Positions 1 through 8,542 are shown, numbered from the stretch's first letter. The stretch is 64,000 nucleotides of DNA from DT-110 sp030148525 (GCA_965227445.1 OZ245751.1:2604001-2668000), one strand, 5' to 3'. Numbers and translations: made by a program. Notes: a model not told the origin generated them from the sequence alone.

Positions 1-377
1 ACGTTTACGAATCTGCAGCCCTGCAAATCAATTATTCCGACGCCAATGAATTGATTACCGCCAGTGAGCTCTACGCCCTCCTCCTTCCATACGCTGAACA
101 AAGCCCCGAGCTGCTCCTGTCCGCAGCCGAGATCACGCGTGGCCTGGGTGTATACCGACATTCCCTCAACCTGCTGGATTGGGTTGCCACCCGTTATCCC
201 GAGCACCCCCAGGCAGCCCAGGCACTCTTCCTGCGCGCCTTCACCCTCGATGAGCAGCTGAATGATACCTCCGCAGCACGAAAAGCCTACGAAACTTTTT
301 TGCGAAAGCACCCGGATCACGAATTTGCGAATGATGCGAGAATGTTATTAGATCAGAAATCAGAGATTGATCGGTGA
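1..377 (+). CDS. TPR-type protein, 3' part only
   Basis: The frame is open from the left edge of the window (first full codon at base 3) to a TGA at 375-377, so this is the C-terminal ~124 residues of a longer protein. The sequence is helical and has TPR character: a first helix pair around LLSAAEITRGLGVYRHSLNLLDW, then a unit ending in ARKAYETFLRKHPDHEFANDARMLLD, the typical last repeat of BamD/YbgF-like or general periplasmic TPR proteins. No catalytic motif is visible. The start, any signal peptide and therefore the compartment lie outside the window. A hairpin-word variant lies inside the frame at 296-310. Confidence 0.75.
   Translation, partial: VYESAALQINYSDANELITASELYALLLPYAEQSPELLLSAAEITRGLGVYRHSLNLLDWVATRYPEHPQAAQALFLRAFTLDEQLNDTSAARKAYETFLRKHPDHEFANDARMLLDQKSEIDR
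296..310 (+). repeat. GNRA-hairpin word, short variant (TTTTTTGCGAAAGCA)
   Basis: A variant of the dispersed hairpin word with a 2-3 bp GC stem closing a GAAA loop. It lies inside the TPR coding sequence, where it reads FLRK. Confidence 0.45.
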
Positions 378-652
378 CTGGAGCGAACGAAGAGACTACA
401 GCGACTTGAGAGACTCGTCTCATACGGGTATTATCCTTGTGCTTGATGACTGCATCTTTGCTCTTCACCGCCTCGGGCGTCGCCCTCCTTCGTCCGTAGG
501 GACTCCGGCGGGCGGGGAGTATGGAGTGTGGAGACCGGGAGGAACGAAGGGACGCATATTGGCTTCACTCCCACCGCTGAAGCGGATGGGCTTAAACTGC
601 CTACTCCCTACTGAAGACTGCAAACTGAAGACTGCCGACTGCAAACTGAAGA
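378..652. repeat. Composite intergenic repeat
   Basis: This gap holds no credible gene. It has pieces shared with 49.1-49.5 kb and 56.4-57.1 kb: the GAGCGAACGAAG...GACT word near 380, a GCTTGAT..CTGCAT.TTTGCTCTTC segment near 440, a CCTCCTTCGTCCGTA...GACTCCGGCGGGCGG segment near 485-520, a REP-like hairpin around 572-593, and finally the 7-nt-period words GAAGACT/GCAAACT at 613-652. The last array runs straight into the stop codon of the next gene. Confidence 0.6.
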
Positions 653-1117
653 CTACCGCACATCAATTGCCTTTCGGTCGAACGGATTCAAAGCCGTCCC
701 CTTTACGATTGCCTCGGCCTCGACGCGGTATTCTGATTTGACCTGACTGATATATTTGGCAACCTTAACGAAGCTGCCGGCAACGGGGTTGCGACGCCCC
801 ATTTCCTCAAAGTCGGAAGGGACAATTTTAAAGGGCAGAGTGAAATCCAGCTCCAAAATGGTGTCGGATGGAATATCAATATGCTTATTGATTTCAGTGC
901 GGCCAAGCTCGTACTCGTCGGTGAGTTTATCTTTCCCGCGGCCGCGGGAATAACGCTCAATGAAGATAATTCGGATACCCGTAACTTCCTGGGGATTCAT
1001 CGATTGAAAACGAATCTGCCCCTGTACCTCCCCTGTTTTGGCGGAAACGACTTCGGGGATGATCAATTCGAGCTTAACGCCTTCGATCCCGAGCCATTTT
1101 TTCATTTTTCCGATCAT
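653..1117 (-). CDS. Spo0M-like arrestin-fold protein (short form)
   Basis: A 154-residue protein starting MIGKMKKWLGIEGVKLELIIPE. The N-terminal KKWLGI-G-KLEL signature, the beta-rich alternation, and the segment GEVQGQIRFQSMNPQEVTGI followed by a charged loop and TLPFKI match the N-terminal lobe of the Spo0M (SpoOM) arrestin-like family. Classical Spo0M is about 250 residues; this one ends after one lobe plus a short tail. In spore formers the family affects sporulation control, but this organism shows no sporulation genes, so the role here is unknown. It lies last in a minus-strand run (1207, 1799 and 2658 genes upstream), with 89 bp to the previous gene. The final Arg codon abuts a repeat that supplies the TAG. 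Confidence 0.7.
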   Translation of the reverse strand: MIGKMKKWLGIEGVKLELIIPEVVSAKTGEVQGQIRFQSMNPQEVTGIRIIFIERYSRGRGKDKLTDEYELGRTEINKHIDIPSDTILELDFTLPFKIVPSDFEEMGRRNPVAGSFVKVAKYISQVKSEYRVEAEAIVKGTALNPFDRKAIDVR

Positions 1118-1206
1118 AGTGCTATCGTATTCAGTGGTAGAAAAGATAACGGTTTCCCTACTGATATGCTCGTTTTTTCTATGAACATCGCCGGGCTACG
1201 GATCGA

Positions 1207-1701
1207 TCACACCATACGTGCGTGCCAGGAATCTTTAAGAGGCTTTTGGAACTGTTCGTCAAAAGCACCTTTTTGTTCAACCAAGGTGTCAAAGACGATA
1301 GTATCATCTTTGATAGTACCGGTAGCGTAGGCTTTGGCAAAGGCATCACGGGTCAATGTGTGCACCTGGCCGTCAGCATCTTCATAGCTGAACCGCATCC
1401 GGTCGAACAGGTCGACACCGAATTCGGCTTGCAGGCCTTTCAGGAAGTGAACAGAAGCGTCGATACTGCAACCGCTGGCATCGGCCTGGCTTTCATCGAC
1501 CATCAGAAGAACAAAGCGGTTGTGCAGCACGTCACCCGCAGCCCGCAGGGCCCGGTTATGACTCACCCATTGGCTTACGAAGCGTTGCACGTGCTGACGT
1601 ACCTCTACCGTCTCTTCGGCAGTAAATGGTCGGGAACTTTGATAGATCCAAACACGAGCAGTCGCTGGCAAAGCGTCGATGGATGTAAGTTGGTCGAGCA
1701 T
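1207..1701 (-). CDS. Conserved Bacteroidota protein (often labelled ABC transporter ATPase)
   Basis: A 164-residue soluble protein. Features seen: an N-terminal LPATARVWIYQSSRPFTAEE, a middle VLHNRFVLLMVDESQADASGCSIDASVHFLKGL, and DLFDRMRFSY. I recognise this as a small family widespread in Bacteroidota that databases tend to call 'ABC transporter ATPase', but there is no Walker A, Walker B or signature motif, so that label is not supported. The conserved DESQA.ASGCSID.SVHF stretch, with one Cys, is the likely functional core. It lies 97 bp downstream of the CCG-domain Fe-S gene on the same strand, so it is probably co-transcribed. Function unknown. Confidence 0.75.
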   Translation of the reverse strand: MLDQLTSIDALPATARVWIYQSSRPFTAEETVEVRQHVQRFVSQWVSHNRALRAAGDVLHNRFVLLMVDESQADASGCSIDASVHFLKGLQAEFGVDLFDRMRFSYEDADGQVHTLTRDAFAKAYATGTIKDDTIVFDTLVEQKGAFDEQFQKPLKDSWHARMV

Positions 1702-1798
1702 AATAGTCTCTGTTTTGGATGTAAACGCTGACTAGCTGAAGGAAGTTGAACTCCGGGGCGAAATCGAAGTCTGACCCTAAACCGTGAGTCGTGGAGCG

Positions 1799-2599
1799 TT
1801 AACCGTTTTTACCCGGCAGATTATTCACAATGAGCTCCGCCAGGTCGTAGACCATTACTTCCTCTTCCTTATCCTTGCCCGATACGCCATCCTGCATCAT
1901 GGTAAGGCAGAAGGGGCAATTGGCAGCAATAATACCGGCACCGGTACCCAGGGCTTCCTCGACCCGCTCCATATTGATACGTTTATCGCCCGGTTCATCT
2001 TCTTTGAACATTTGGGCCCCACCGGCTCCACAACACAGACCCTTGGTTTTGCAGCGCTTCATTTCCACCAGATCGGCATCCAACTCCTGGAGCACTCTGC
2101 GTGGAGCTTCGTAAATACCATTGGCACGTCCCAGGTAACAGCTATCGTGGTAGGTAATCTTTTTACCTTTGAAGGTGCCACCCTCCTGCAGCTTTAATCG
2201 ACCTTCGTCGATCAATTGCTGCAACAATTGCGTATGGTGGATTACATCGTAATTACCCCCCAAAGCCGGATACTCATTTTTTATGGTGTTGAAGCAGTGA
2301 GGACAGGCCGTGACGATCTTTTGCACCTTGTACATATTGAGGGTCTCAATATTCTGCAGGGCCTGCATTTGAAAGACGAATTCATTACCCGCACGACGCG
2401 CTGGGTCCCCCGTACAGGACTCTTCATTACCCAGGATCGCAAAATCTACTCCGACCTCGTTCAGGATCTTTACAAAAGCCTTGGTCACTTTCTGGGCACG
2501 GGCATCAAAACTACCGGCACAGCCAACCCAAAACAGTATTTCGGGTTCCTTGCCTTCCCCGGCCAGTTGGGCCATAGTTGGTACGAGTGATTTAGACAT
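1799..2599 (-). CDS. CCG-domain (Fe-S)-binding oxidoreductase subunit
   Basis: 266 residues from the preferred start MSKSLVPTMAQ; an ATG four codons upstream (2611) is also open. It has two cysteine-rich CCG-type domains as in HdrB, GlpC and LutA. The first is degenerate: GCAGSFD near residue 27, SCTGDP near 62, ACPHC near 99. The second is canonical: HDSCYLG, LCCGAGG and NCPFC. Such domains bind a non-cubane Fe-S cluster in electron transfer. The upstream neighbour (2658-4037), 58 bp away, supplies a membrane b-type-like domain plus two 4Fe-4S clusters, so the pair resembles the split halves of HdrD/GlpC-type quinone-linked oxidoreductases. The electron donor cannot be told from the sequence. 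Confidence 0.88.
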   Translation of the reverse strand: MSKSLVPTMAQLAGEGKEPEILFWVGCAGSFDARAQKVTKAFVKILNEVGVDFAILGNEESCTGDPARRAGNEFVFQMQALQNIETLNMYKVQKIVTACPHCFNTIKNEYPALGGNYDVIHHTQLLQQLIDEGRLKLQEGGTFKGKKITYHDSCYLGRANGIYEAPRRVLQELDADLVEMKRCKTKGLCCGAGGAQMFKEDEPGDKRINMERVEEALGTGAGIIAANCPFCLTMMQDGVSGKDKEEEVMVYDLAELIVNNLPGKNG

Positions 2600-2657
2600 G
2601 AAGCATAGCATTTATTCGATCTGCCGACTAGCCGGCAGCGTCAGATTCAACAATTGA

Positions 2658-4037
2658 TCAGGCGTCCTGATTTTCTTCCAGGTCCTTGGTCCAGTCCGCG
2701 CGCTCGTTGGGCATCGACCAAACGACACCGCTATTTTCAACGGCGGTAAACATAGGCACCCAATCGGCGGGACCAGCCGACTCGGTGAGGATTTCGTAGC
2801 GGCGCATCTTCAGAATGGGTTCAAGTGGGTTGATCAGCACCGGACAAGCCTCCACACAGGCATTACAAGTGGTACAGGCGTGTAGTTCCTCCCGAGTGAT
2901 ATAGTCAAACAATGACTTACCATCATCGAAATTTGTTTTGGATAGCGCCTCCTCCGCATTGACCTTATACTCGTCCGACCCACTATCCAGCTTTTTACCA
3001 ACTTCCTCGGCGCGGTCGCGAATATCCATGAGAATTTTCCGTGGCGACAGCTTCTTACCGGTGATATTAGCCGGACACTCTGCCGTACAGCGACCGCACT
3101 CTGTGCAGGAATAGGCATCCATAATATTTTTCCAGCTAAGGCTAAACACATCCTTGGAACCAAACTCCGGCAGTTCTTCCTCCATCGACATATCGGGTTC
3201 TCCATCCTGTTCACCAATACCCATCATGGATTTCACCTCGTTCATAATAGCCGGCATATTCTCCATCTCACCACGCGGTTTCACACTGGCGTAGTAGGTA
3301 TTCGGAAACGCCAACAGGATGTGCAGGTGTTTGGAGTATGGCAGGTAATTAAGGAACAGGAAAACCATCAAAATGTGTAGCCACCAGCCGGTTCGTTCCA
3401 GCACGTGCAGCGTCTCAAAGTCGAGCCCGCCAAACAACATGGGCCCCAGCCAACTGCTTACCGCCAGATTACCGGTATTCGGATAATGGTCCGGATCCAT
3501 ATTGTTCTGCTGGATCACCATATCGGTACCGTTCATGGTGAAAATACCGATCAATAAAATGATCTCAAAGATCAGGATCAGGTTGGCATCGAGCTTGGGC
3601 CACCCCTTCATTTCGGGCTTTTTGAAACGGGGAATTGACAGGCCGTTACGACGAATCAGGAAAATGACCGTAGCGACAAAGGCACCCAGCGATAACACCT
3701 CGATAAAGCTGATCATAAAGGTGTAAAAGCCACCCAGATATGGAGCAAAAAAGCGATGCTCACCGAAAACACCATCAATGAATATCTCGATCAGTTCGAT
3801 CTGCGTAATGACAAAGGCGGCGTAGAGAATAAAGTGCAGGATGGCCGGAATGATGCGCTTGAACATTTTCTTTTGGCCGAAAGCCACTAATAACATATTC
3901 CTCAGGCGTTGACCACTATCTCCGGAAATGGTCTCGTCTTCCCCCAGCAGGATGTTGCGTCGTACCTTGCCGAACTGGCGAATAGCCAATCCGATAGCTA
4001 TAGCCGACACCACCCAAAAGGCGATCTGTTGAATCAT
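2658..4037 (-). CDS. Membrane (Fe-S)-binding oxidoreductase, dicluster 4Fe-4S
   Basis: 459 residues. The N-terminal half has about five membrane segments (roughly 1-20, 60-87, 103-128, 150-172, 218-242) with histidines in HFILY and in the WWLHILMVFLF...HLHIL helix that could ligate haem, as in NarI-type subunits. The C-terminal half has two ferredoxin motifs, Cys311/314/317/321 (CTECGRCTAECP) and Cys388/391/394/398 (CTTCNACVEACP). This is the membrane partner of the CCG protein encoded next. Expected role: electron transfer between quinone and a cytoplasmic donor or acceptor; inference only. It is probably the first gene of the minus-strand operon running to 653. Confidence 0.88.
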   Translation of the reverse strand: MIQQIAFWVVSAIAIGLAIRQFGKVRRNILLGEDETISGDSGQRLRNMLLVAFGQKKMFKRIIPAILHFILYAAFVITQIELIEIFIDGVFGEHRFFAPYLGGFYTFMISFIEVLSLGAFVATVIFLIRRNGLSIPRFKKPEMKGWPKLDANLILIFEIILLIGIFTMNGTDMVIQQNNMDPDHYPNTGNLAVSSWLGPMLFGGLDFETLHVLERTGWWLHILMVFLFLNYLPYSKHLHILLAFPNTYYASVKPRGEMENMPAIMNEVKSMMGIGEQDGEPDMSMEEELPEFGSKDVFSLSWKNIMDAYSCTECGRCTAECPANITGKKLSPRKILMDIRDRAEEVGKKLDSGSDEYKVNAEEALSKTNFDDGKSLFDYITREELHACTTCNACVEACPVLINPLEPILKMRRYEILTESAGPADWVPMFTAVENSGVVWSMPNERADWTKDLEENQDA

Positions 4038-4089
4038 GCGAGAATTTTTTAATTTGGTTGGGCGTTCTAATAGTTCTGAGTGGAACCGA

Positions 4090-4105
4090 TAGCGAATTTT
4101 CGCTA
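4090..4105. promoter_or_regulatory. Short inverted repeat upstream of the Fe-S operon (possible operator)
   Basis: TAGCGAA-TT-TTCGCTA forms a perfect 7-bp inverted repeat in the divergent gap between the Fe-S operon and the phosphoribosyltransferase gene. On the minus strand it begins within TATATTTAGC, a -7-like box, so it would cover the start of transcription. Its function is a guess. Confidence 0.3.
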
Positions 4106-4220
4106 AATATAGGTTTCCCGGTTAGGACAAACTAAACATTATACCCGAAATTTACCTATTCACAATCATTTTAAATAAGGAAGTAGCCGCTCGCCGAAGC
4201 TCTTTCGCCTGAATCTGTCC

Positions 4221-4712
4221 ATGGTCATACTCAACCAACATCAAATCGAACAGAAAGTCCACCGACTTGCGATCGAAATACTGGAAAAAAATTATGAAGT
4301 ATCCGAAATGATCCTCCTCGGGATCAACCGCCGGGGAATGCGCTTCGCTGAAATGCTGCTCACCCGCTTAAAGGAGATCTCCGATAATTCCTATTCGCTG
4401 TACAATCTGCGCATTAATCCGCAGGACCCCATGAGCTCGCCCATTGAGGTGGATGTACCCGTTGAAGACCTGGACGGAAAGGTCGTACTGGTCGTGGATG
4501 ATGTAGCCAATACCGGACGCACCCTATTTTACGCTTGCAAACCACTCATGGAAATATTGCCCGCCCGACTCGAAACGGCGGTTCTCGTCGACCGCAAACA
4601 CAAGTCATTCCCCATTCGGGTCGACTATGTCGGATTGTCCTTGGCTACGACTTTAAAGGAGAATATTGATGTACAAATCCTTGATGGGGAAGCGACCGTA
4701 CACCTGAATTGA
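4221..4712 (+). CDS. Phosphoribosyltransferase, PyrR-like
   Basis: 163 residues, ATG at 4221. The PRPP-binding signature VVLVVDDVANTGRT is at about residues 88-101, with LLGINRRGMRFAEML near 32-46 as the pyrophosphate-loop region, as in type I phosphoribosyltransferases. Length and order of motifs are close to PyrR (uracil phosphoribosyltransferase/regulator), and Bacteroidota copies are usually annotated that way or as a generic PRTase. No pyrimidine genes are adjacent, so RNA-binding attenuation activity is not supported. It converges on yidC, with a shared terminator directly after the stop codon. Confidence 0.8.
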   Translation: MVILNQHQIEQKVHRLAIEILEKNYEVSEMILLGINRRGMRFAEMLLTRLKEISDNSYSLYNLRINPQDPMSSPIEVDVPVEDLDGKVVLVVDDVANTGRTLFYACKPLMEILPARLETAVLVDRKHKSFPIRVDYVGLSLATTLKENIDVQILDGEATVHLN

Positions 4713-4721
4713 CCCACCGCT

Positions 4722-4759
4722 AAAAAAGGCCCGCTGCGAATCGCAGCGGGCCTTTTTTT
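4722..4759. terminator. Bidirectional intrinsic terminator
   Basis: A perfect 12-bp GC-rich stem (4728-4739 and 4741-4752, nominal one-base loop at 4740) is flanked by A6 on the left and T7 on the right, so it terminates both the phosphoribosyltransferase and yidC. The right T-tract overlaps the yidC stop codon at 4758-4760. Confidence 0.92.
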
Positions 4760-6668
4760 ATTTCTTCTTGGCCTGATTCTTTTTCTTTTTTTGCTGGTCC
4801 TGGATTTTGCGCTGTTCCTCCATGGCATCCTCCAGTCTCTTGCGGAAGTTTGACTTCTTTTTCGGTTTCTTTCGGTATTCATCCATCTCCCGCTTGATCT
4901 TATCCTGATCGATGATGTAGTTCTTGGTCACCAGCGTTTGGAAGATATTCGTCAGGTTAGAAAACAACAGGTAAGCCGTCAGACCACTCGCGTAGCTGTT
5001 GAAAAACCCGAGGAAGAACAGTGGCATTAGGTATTGCATATACTTCATGGCCGGATTGGCGCTCATATCCATGTGCCGGCTGTTGTAATAGGTATAGATC
5101 AGGGTTGTAATGGCCCATAATACCGTGAAGAGTGAAATATGAGAACCGATCCCCAGGGGAATAGTAAAGGGCAATTGAATAAACTCATCGTAAGACGAAA
5201 GGTCATTGGCCCACCAAAAACCTTCCTGCCGGAACTCAATAGAGGCCGGGAAGAAACGATACAGTGCAAACCAAATGGGCATCTGCAAGATGAGCGGAAG
5301 ACAAGAACCGAGTGGGTTAACCCCGAATTCACGGTAGAGCTTCATGGTTTCAACTTGCGCCTGCTGTTGATCGTCTTTGTGCTTGGCCCGCACTTTTTCC
5401 ATTTCCGGCTTCAGCGCACTCATTTTAGACTGGCTGTAGAGCATGCGATAAGTCAGTGGATACAGGGCCATTTTTACCAAAAGGGTCAGCACTAAAATAA
5501 CCAGTCCCTTACTGCCGAAGATATTTGACAAGAACCCGAAAAGTGGGCGAATCACCCACCGGTTGATGGTTCCGAAGATGCTCCAACCAAAGGGTACAAT
5601 ATCCTGCACATCATTACCAAAGGCACGCAGACGCTCAAATTTATTCGGACCGACGTATAGTGTCATATCAAACGACTCGTCGTTATTGCGGGCGTAGGGT
5701 ATGGAAATATTCGTCGTCAGCCGCTTCAAGTCAGATGCTTCCTCATCCAGATTTACAATGGCCATTTCGGCCGAGGCAAAAGCCTCGTCGGCCATCAGGG
5801 TGCTGTTGAAAAACTGGTTACTGTTAGATATCCACTTAACGGGCTCGCCCTCTGTATCGCGCTCGGCATTACCGTTTTTCTTCAGGTTGCGCGTGCGTTC
5901 GTCCACTTTTTTATAGTAGGTGGTTGCGTAGGTGCGTTCTACCCGGTCGTTCTTTTCGATTTTATCCAGGTAATTTACCCACTCCAGTTGTAAGGCATCT
6001 ACTGTGGCGGCCAGCACATTATTCAACCCGTTCATGCGGATGTGGTACTCCATATGGTAGGAATTGGGATCGAGGACGTAGCGTTGCTCAAAGAAGCGGC
6101 CGTTCCCAGCGTTGGCGCGGAAGGTGATCTCATTACCCGAAATGGAGGGTTCAAAGTACAGGTCAGCAGAGTTTACGCCCCCCGTAGGCAGAGTGGCAAT
6201 AGGCAGGAAGTAATTGAATTCATTCTTTTCGTCGGCGAGCAGCACCAGGGGTACCTCCACATCATTGCGAGCCGTGTCTTTAACAATCTTGTGGAATTCC
6301 TTTAAAAACACCTCGGTGATACGCCCACCTTTATTGGAGAAGGTGATACGTACCTTTTCATTCTCCAAAGTGGAGATTTTCTCCGTACCGGCGGCGGCCG
6401 GAGCAAAGGGACCGAAAGCACCAGCAAGGCGCTGGTTGCGAACAGAATCTGGTTCGGCCACCTCCGCTGGTTCTTCCACCGTATTCGATTCCTGGGCGGC
6501 CGTTTCCATAGTGGCCAGGGTATCCGTTTTCTGTGCTTCTATCTGCTGAATGGAATCCTGCTGCCGCTTTCGCGCTTCCACCTCTTCCGGAGAAGGCTGA
6601 GTGAGGTATTGCCAAACAAAGAAAAGAATGAAAATGAGGCTAATTCCTATTATCGAATTCCTATCCAT
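4758..6668 (-). CDS. yidC: Membrane protein insertase YidC
   Basis: 636 residues from MDRNSIIGISLIFILFF; an open extension to 6692 lacks family support. Domains in order: a single N-terminal membrane helix; a proline/glutamate-rich linker; a large periplasmic P1 beta-sandwich (about 60-350); then the Oxa1/60KD_IMP core with GLVILVLTLLVKMALYPLTY, the cytoplasmic coiled-coil loop, PLGSCLPLILQMPIWFALYRFF and two to three further helices; and a lysine-rich tail. YidC inserts inner-membrane proteins with or without SecYEG. The usual groove arginine is Lys here (LLVKMALYPLT), which is common in Bacteroidota as I recall. A strong -7 box lies about 110 bp upstream. Confidence 0.97.
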   Translation of the reverse strand: MDRNSIIGISLIFILFFVWQYLTQPSPEEVEARKRQQDSIQQIEAQKTDTLATMETAAQESNTVEEPAEVAEPDSVRNQRLAGAFGPFAPAAAGTEKISTLENEKVRITFSNKGGRITEVFLKEFHKIVKDTARNDVEVPLVLLADEKNEFNYFLPIATLPTGGVNSADLYFEPSISGNEITFRANAGNGRFFEQRYVLDPNSYHMEYHIRMNGLNNVLAATVDALQLEWVNYLDKIEKNDRVERTYATTYYKKVDERTRNLKKNGNAERDTEGEPVKWISNSNQFFNSTLMADEAFASAEMAIVNLDEEASDLKRLTTNISIPYARNNDESFDMTLYVGPNKFERLRAFGNDVQDIVPFGWSIFGTINRWVIRPLFGFLSNIFGSKGLVILVLTLLVKMALYPLTYRMLYSQSKMSALKPEMEKVRAKHKDDQQQAQVETMKLYREFGVNPLGSCLPLILQMPIWFALYRFFPASIEFRQEGFWWANDLSSYDEFIQLPFTIPLGIGSHISLFTVLWAITTLIYTYYNSRHMDMSANPAMKYMQYLMPLFFLGFFNSYASGLTAYLLFSNLTNIFQTLVTKNYIIDQDKIKREMDEYRKKPKKKSNFRKRLEDAMEEQRKIQDQQKKKKNQAKKK

Positions 6669-6775
6669 TACCAGATTTTTGTTGCAGAACATCGCCGTTC
6701 AGGGAATCGTTGTCACGAAAAGCCCTTATTTTCCGGCTTCCCGTATCCCTTATCGACGCCTTTTCTAAAGCAGGG

Positions 6776-6783
6776 CAAAGGTA
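6776..6783 (-). promoter_or_regulatory. -7 promoter element for yidC
   Basis: On the minus strand the bases read TACCTTTG, a perfect match to the Bacteroidota -7 consensus TAnnTTTG. A TTG about 23 nt further upstream (6807-6809) could be the -33 element. Transcription would start near 6770, leaving a ~100-nt leader before yidC. Confidence 0.5.
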
Positions 6784-6811
6784 AGACTTTAGGTCCGTAA
6801 ACGTAACAAGA

Positions 6812-7267
6812 ATGGACAATTCTTTATCATGGTTCGATAAGCGGCTCAATGCGTTCTACCGAGCCACCATTTATAACATCGATCACCTCATCCATCCACT
6901 CCGCGTGGACGATCAATCTCCAGAATTGGACCGCTGGCTGAATGATCGCCAACATAACCATTGGGTTTTCATCACGGCCTGGAATCCGGCATCCAAAGCG
7001 GCACCTGCACACGAGAATTCACGCTCCCAATCTGCCCTGCGAAAAACGCTTCGGTCTGAAGGATGGGATTATTACCCGGCATTGGCCGTTGATCCTGCGG
7101 GTAAGTGGCCCTCTGAACCCAGTCTGTTCGTACCAGCTATGTCCGTTGCACGGGGTGCTGAGCTTGCCTATGCCTTTCGGCAAAATGCTTTTCTGGCCGG
7201 AACCATCGGGGAAAAAGTGGCCTTGCATTGGACCATGGCTACGTATAGTCTAATGGATAGTTTTTAA
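6812..7267 (+). CDS. DUF3293 family protein
   Basis: 151 residues. The pattern WVFITAWNP..., a conserved asparagine-rich EN..SQ segment, then a C-terminal AELAYAFRQNAFLAG block matches DUF3293, a small soluble family of unknown function, with ITA-NP and the (F)-QNA segment as hallmarks. It is transcribed away from yidC; the gap between them is 143 bp. The hairpin word at 7172-7185 encodes the AFRQN of that conserved block. The TAA stop is part of an inverted repeat shared with the next, convergent gene. Confidence 0.8.
   Translation: MDNSLSWFDKRLNAFYRATIYNIDHLIHPLRVDDQSPELDRWLNDRQHNHWVFITAWNPASKAAPAHENSRSQSALRKTLRSEGWDYYPALAVDPAGKWPSEPSLFVPAMSVARGAELAYAFRQNAFLAGTIGEKVALHWTMATYSLMDSF
7172..7185 (-). 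repeat. GNRA-hairpin word, GCC-GAAA-GGC type
   Basis: Reads TTTTGCCGAAAGGC on the minus strand. It lies inside the DUF3293 gene, where the coding strand writes AFRQN. Confidence 0.75.
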
Positions 7268-7310
7268 TGTTTAATTCATAATTCAATTAAAAATTATTCA
7301 TTAAACATTA
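7265..7310. terminator. A/T-rich inverted repeat joining two stop codons
   Basis: Arms AATGTTTAAT (7266-7275) and ATTAAACATT (7300-7309) pair. The left arm begins in the TAA of the DUF3293 gene and the right arm contains the stop of the convergent aminotransferase. It is built from 7-8 nt A/T words like those at 33952-33980 and 35311-35368. It probably ends both transcripts. Confidence 0.55.
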
Positions 7311-8542
7311 ATAATTCTACCATGTGACTTGCGATGACCATCCCGCGATGCTTCACCAGGATATTCCTTCAAAGCAACTTCCAGGCAATCCATCGCCTTA
7401 TGGAGATCCTCCGTCTTTAAAATGTATGCGATTCGCACCTCGTCCACCCCGCGACCGGGCGTAGCGTAGAAGCCAGTACCGGGAGACAGCATGACCGTTG
7501 CCCCTTCGTAGGTGAATGACTCCAACAGCCAGCGGCAGAAATGCTCGGCGTCTGCTACCGGAAACTTGGCAAAGCAATAGAAGGCGCCGCCGGGCTTATA
7601 ATTCACTACGCCCGGCATGGCTTTCAGTCGTTCGTAAACGACCAGGCGTCGGCGGTCGTATTCTTCTTTCACTTCTTCCAGGTAGTGATCGCCCATATCC
7701 AGCATAGCCTCCGCAAAAACCTGGCCCAGGCCGGGAGGGCTCAGACGCAGCTTAGCGTAACGGGTGATCGCCTCTAACACCTTCTCGTTGTGGGTGACCA
7801 GGGCACCCACCCTGGCTCCGCAGGCACTGTAACGCTTCGATACGGAATCGACCACTATAACGTGGTCGTCCAGCCCCTCCAGTCGCAAAGCGGAATAAAA
7901 AGACTGACCGTCGTAGCAAAACTCCCGGTATACTTCATCCACAATGAGATACAGGTCGTATTCGCGTACCAGATCGGCCAGTGCTTCCAGGTCTTCCCTG
8001 GAATACAGACTACCCGTCGGATTACTTGGGTTGGTGATAAAAATAGCGCGTGTACGGTCGGTAATTTTTTGCCGAAAGGCACTAATACCTGGCAAAGGAA
8101 ACCCATCTTCAATGTAGCTGGGAATGGGTTGTATCTCCAGGTCAGCAATCCGGCAAAATCCATTGTAATTTGCGTAAAATGGCTCGGGCATGATCACGGC
8201 ATCCCCCGGATCCAGGCAAGCAAAGAGCAGCATTTGGATGGCCTCACTGGCGCCGGTCGTTATGATGATGTCATCGTGCGTAACGCCCATCCCGAAGCGG
8301 TCGTAGTAAGCAGCCAGCTTTTCGCGGTAGCTGCGATTACCAATGGCGGGGGAATACGCCAGCACCTTCATCTGGTGCTCGCGAAGAGCTTTCCAGGCGG
8401 GCTCGGGGCTGTGGATATCGGGCTGGCCGATATTTAGATGGTATACGTGGGTGCCGCGCTCCTTAGCCGAATCCGCAAAGGGTACTAATTTCCGAAAGGG
8501 CGACAAGGGTACATCGTAAGATCGTTTCGATACGTTCGGCAT
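7301..8542 (-). CDS. PLP-dependent aminotransferase, class I/II
   Basis: 413 residues from MPNVSKRSYDVPLSPFRKL; a 16-codon upstream extension is open but not family-like. Fold type I aminotransferase: NIGQPDI and AYSPAIGNRSYREKL near the N-terminus, TTGASEAIQMLLFACLDPGD, the asparagine of ITNPSNPTG, DEVYREF, and the PLP-lysine motif DSVSKRYSACGARVGAL. It is closest to the aspartate/aromatic aminotransferase group (Iy-type), annotated generally as pyridoxal phosphate-dependent aminotransferase. The substrate cannot be assigned. A hairpin word at 8065-8081 writes SAFRQK between the PLP domain motifs. Confidence 0.92.
   Translation of the reverse strand: MPNVSKRSYDVPLSPFRKLVPFADSAKERGTHVYHLNIGQPDIHSPEPAWKALREHQMKVLAYSPAIGNRSYREKLAAYYDRFGMGVTHDDIIITTGASEAIQMLLFACLDPGDAVIMPEPFYANYNGFCRIADLEIQPIPSYIEDGFPLPGISAFRQKITDRTRAIFITNPSNPTGSLYSREDLEALADLVREYDLYLIVDEVYREFCYDGQSFYSALRLEGLDDHVIVVDSVSKRYSACGARVGALVTHNEKVLEAITRYAKLRLSPPGLGQVFAEAMLDMGDHYLEEVKEEYDRRRLVVYERLKAMPGVVNYKPGGAFYCFAKFPVADAEHFCRWLLESFTYEGATVMLSPGTGFYATPGRGVDEVRIAYILKTEDLHKAMDCLEVALKEYPGEASRDGHRKSHGRIINV
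8065..8081 (+). repeat. GNRA-hairpin word, GCC-GAAA-GGC type
   Basis: TTTTTTGCCGAAAGGCA inside the minus-strand aminotransferase gene; its coding strand writes AFRQK. Confidence 0.8.

Noticed and set aside
653..1117. Sporulation role
   Set aside because: No sporulation genes are seen and the protein is half the usual Spo0M length.
1207..1701. ABC transporter ATPase
   Set aside because: No Walker A/B or signature motif; the customary label is not supported by the sequence.
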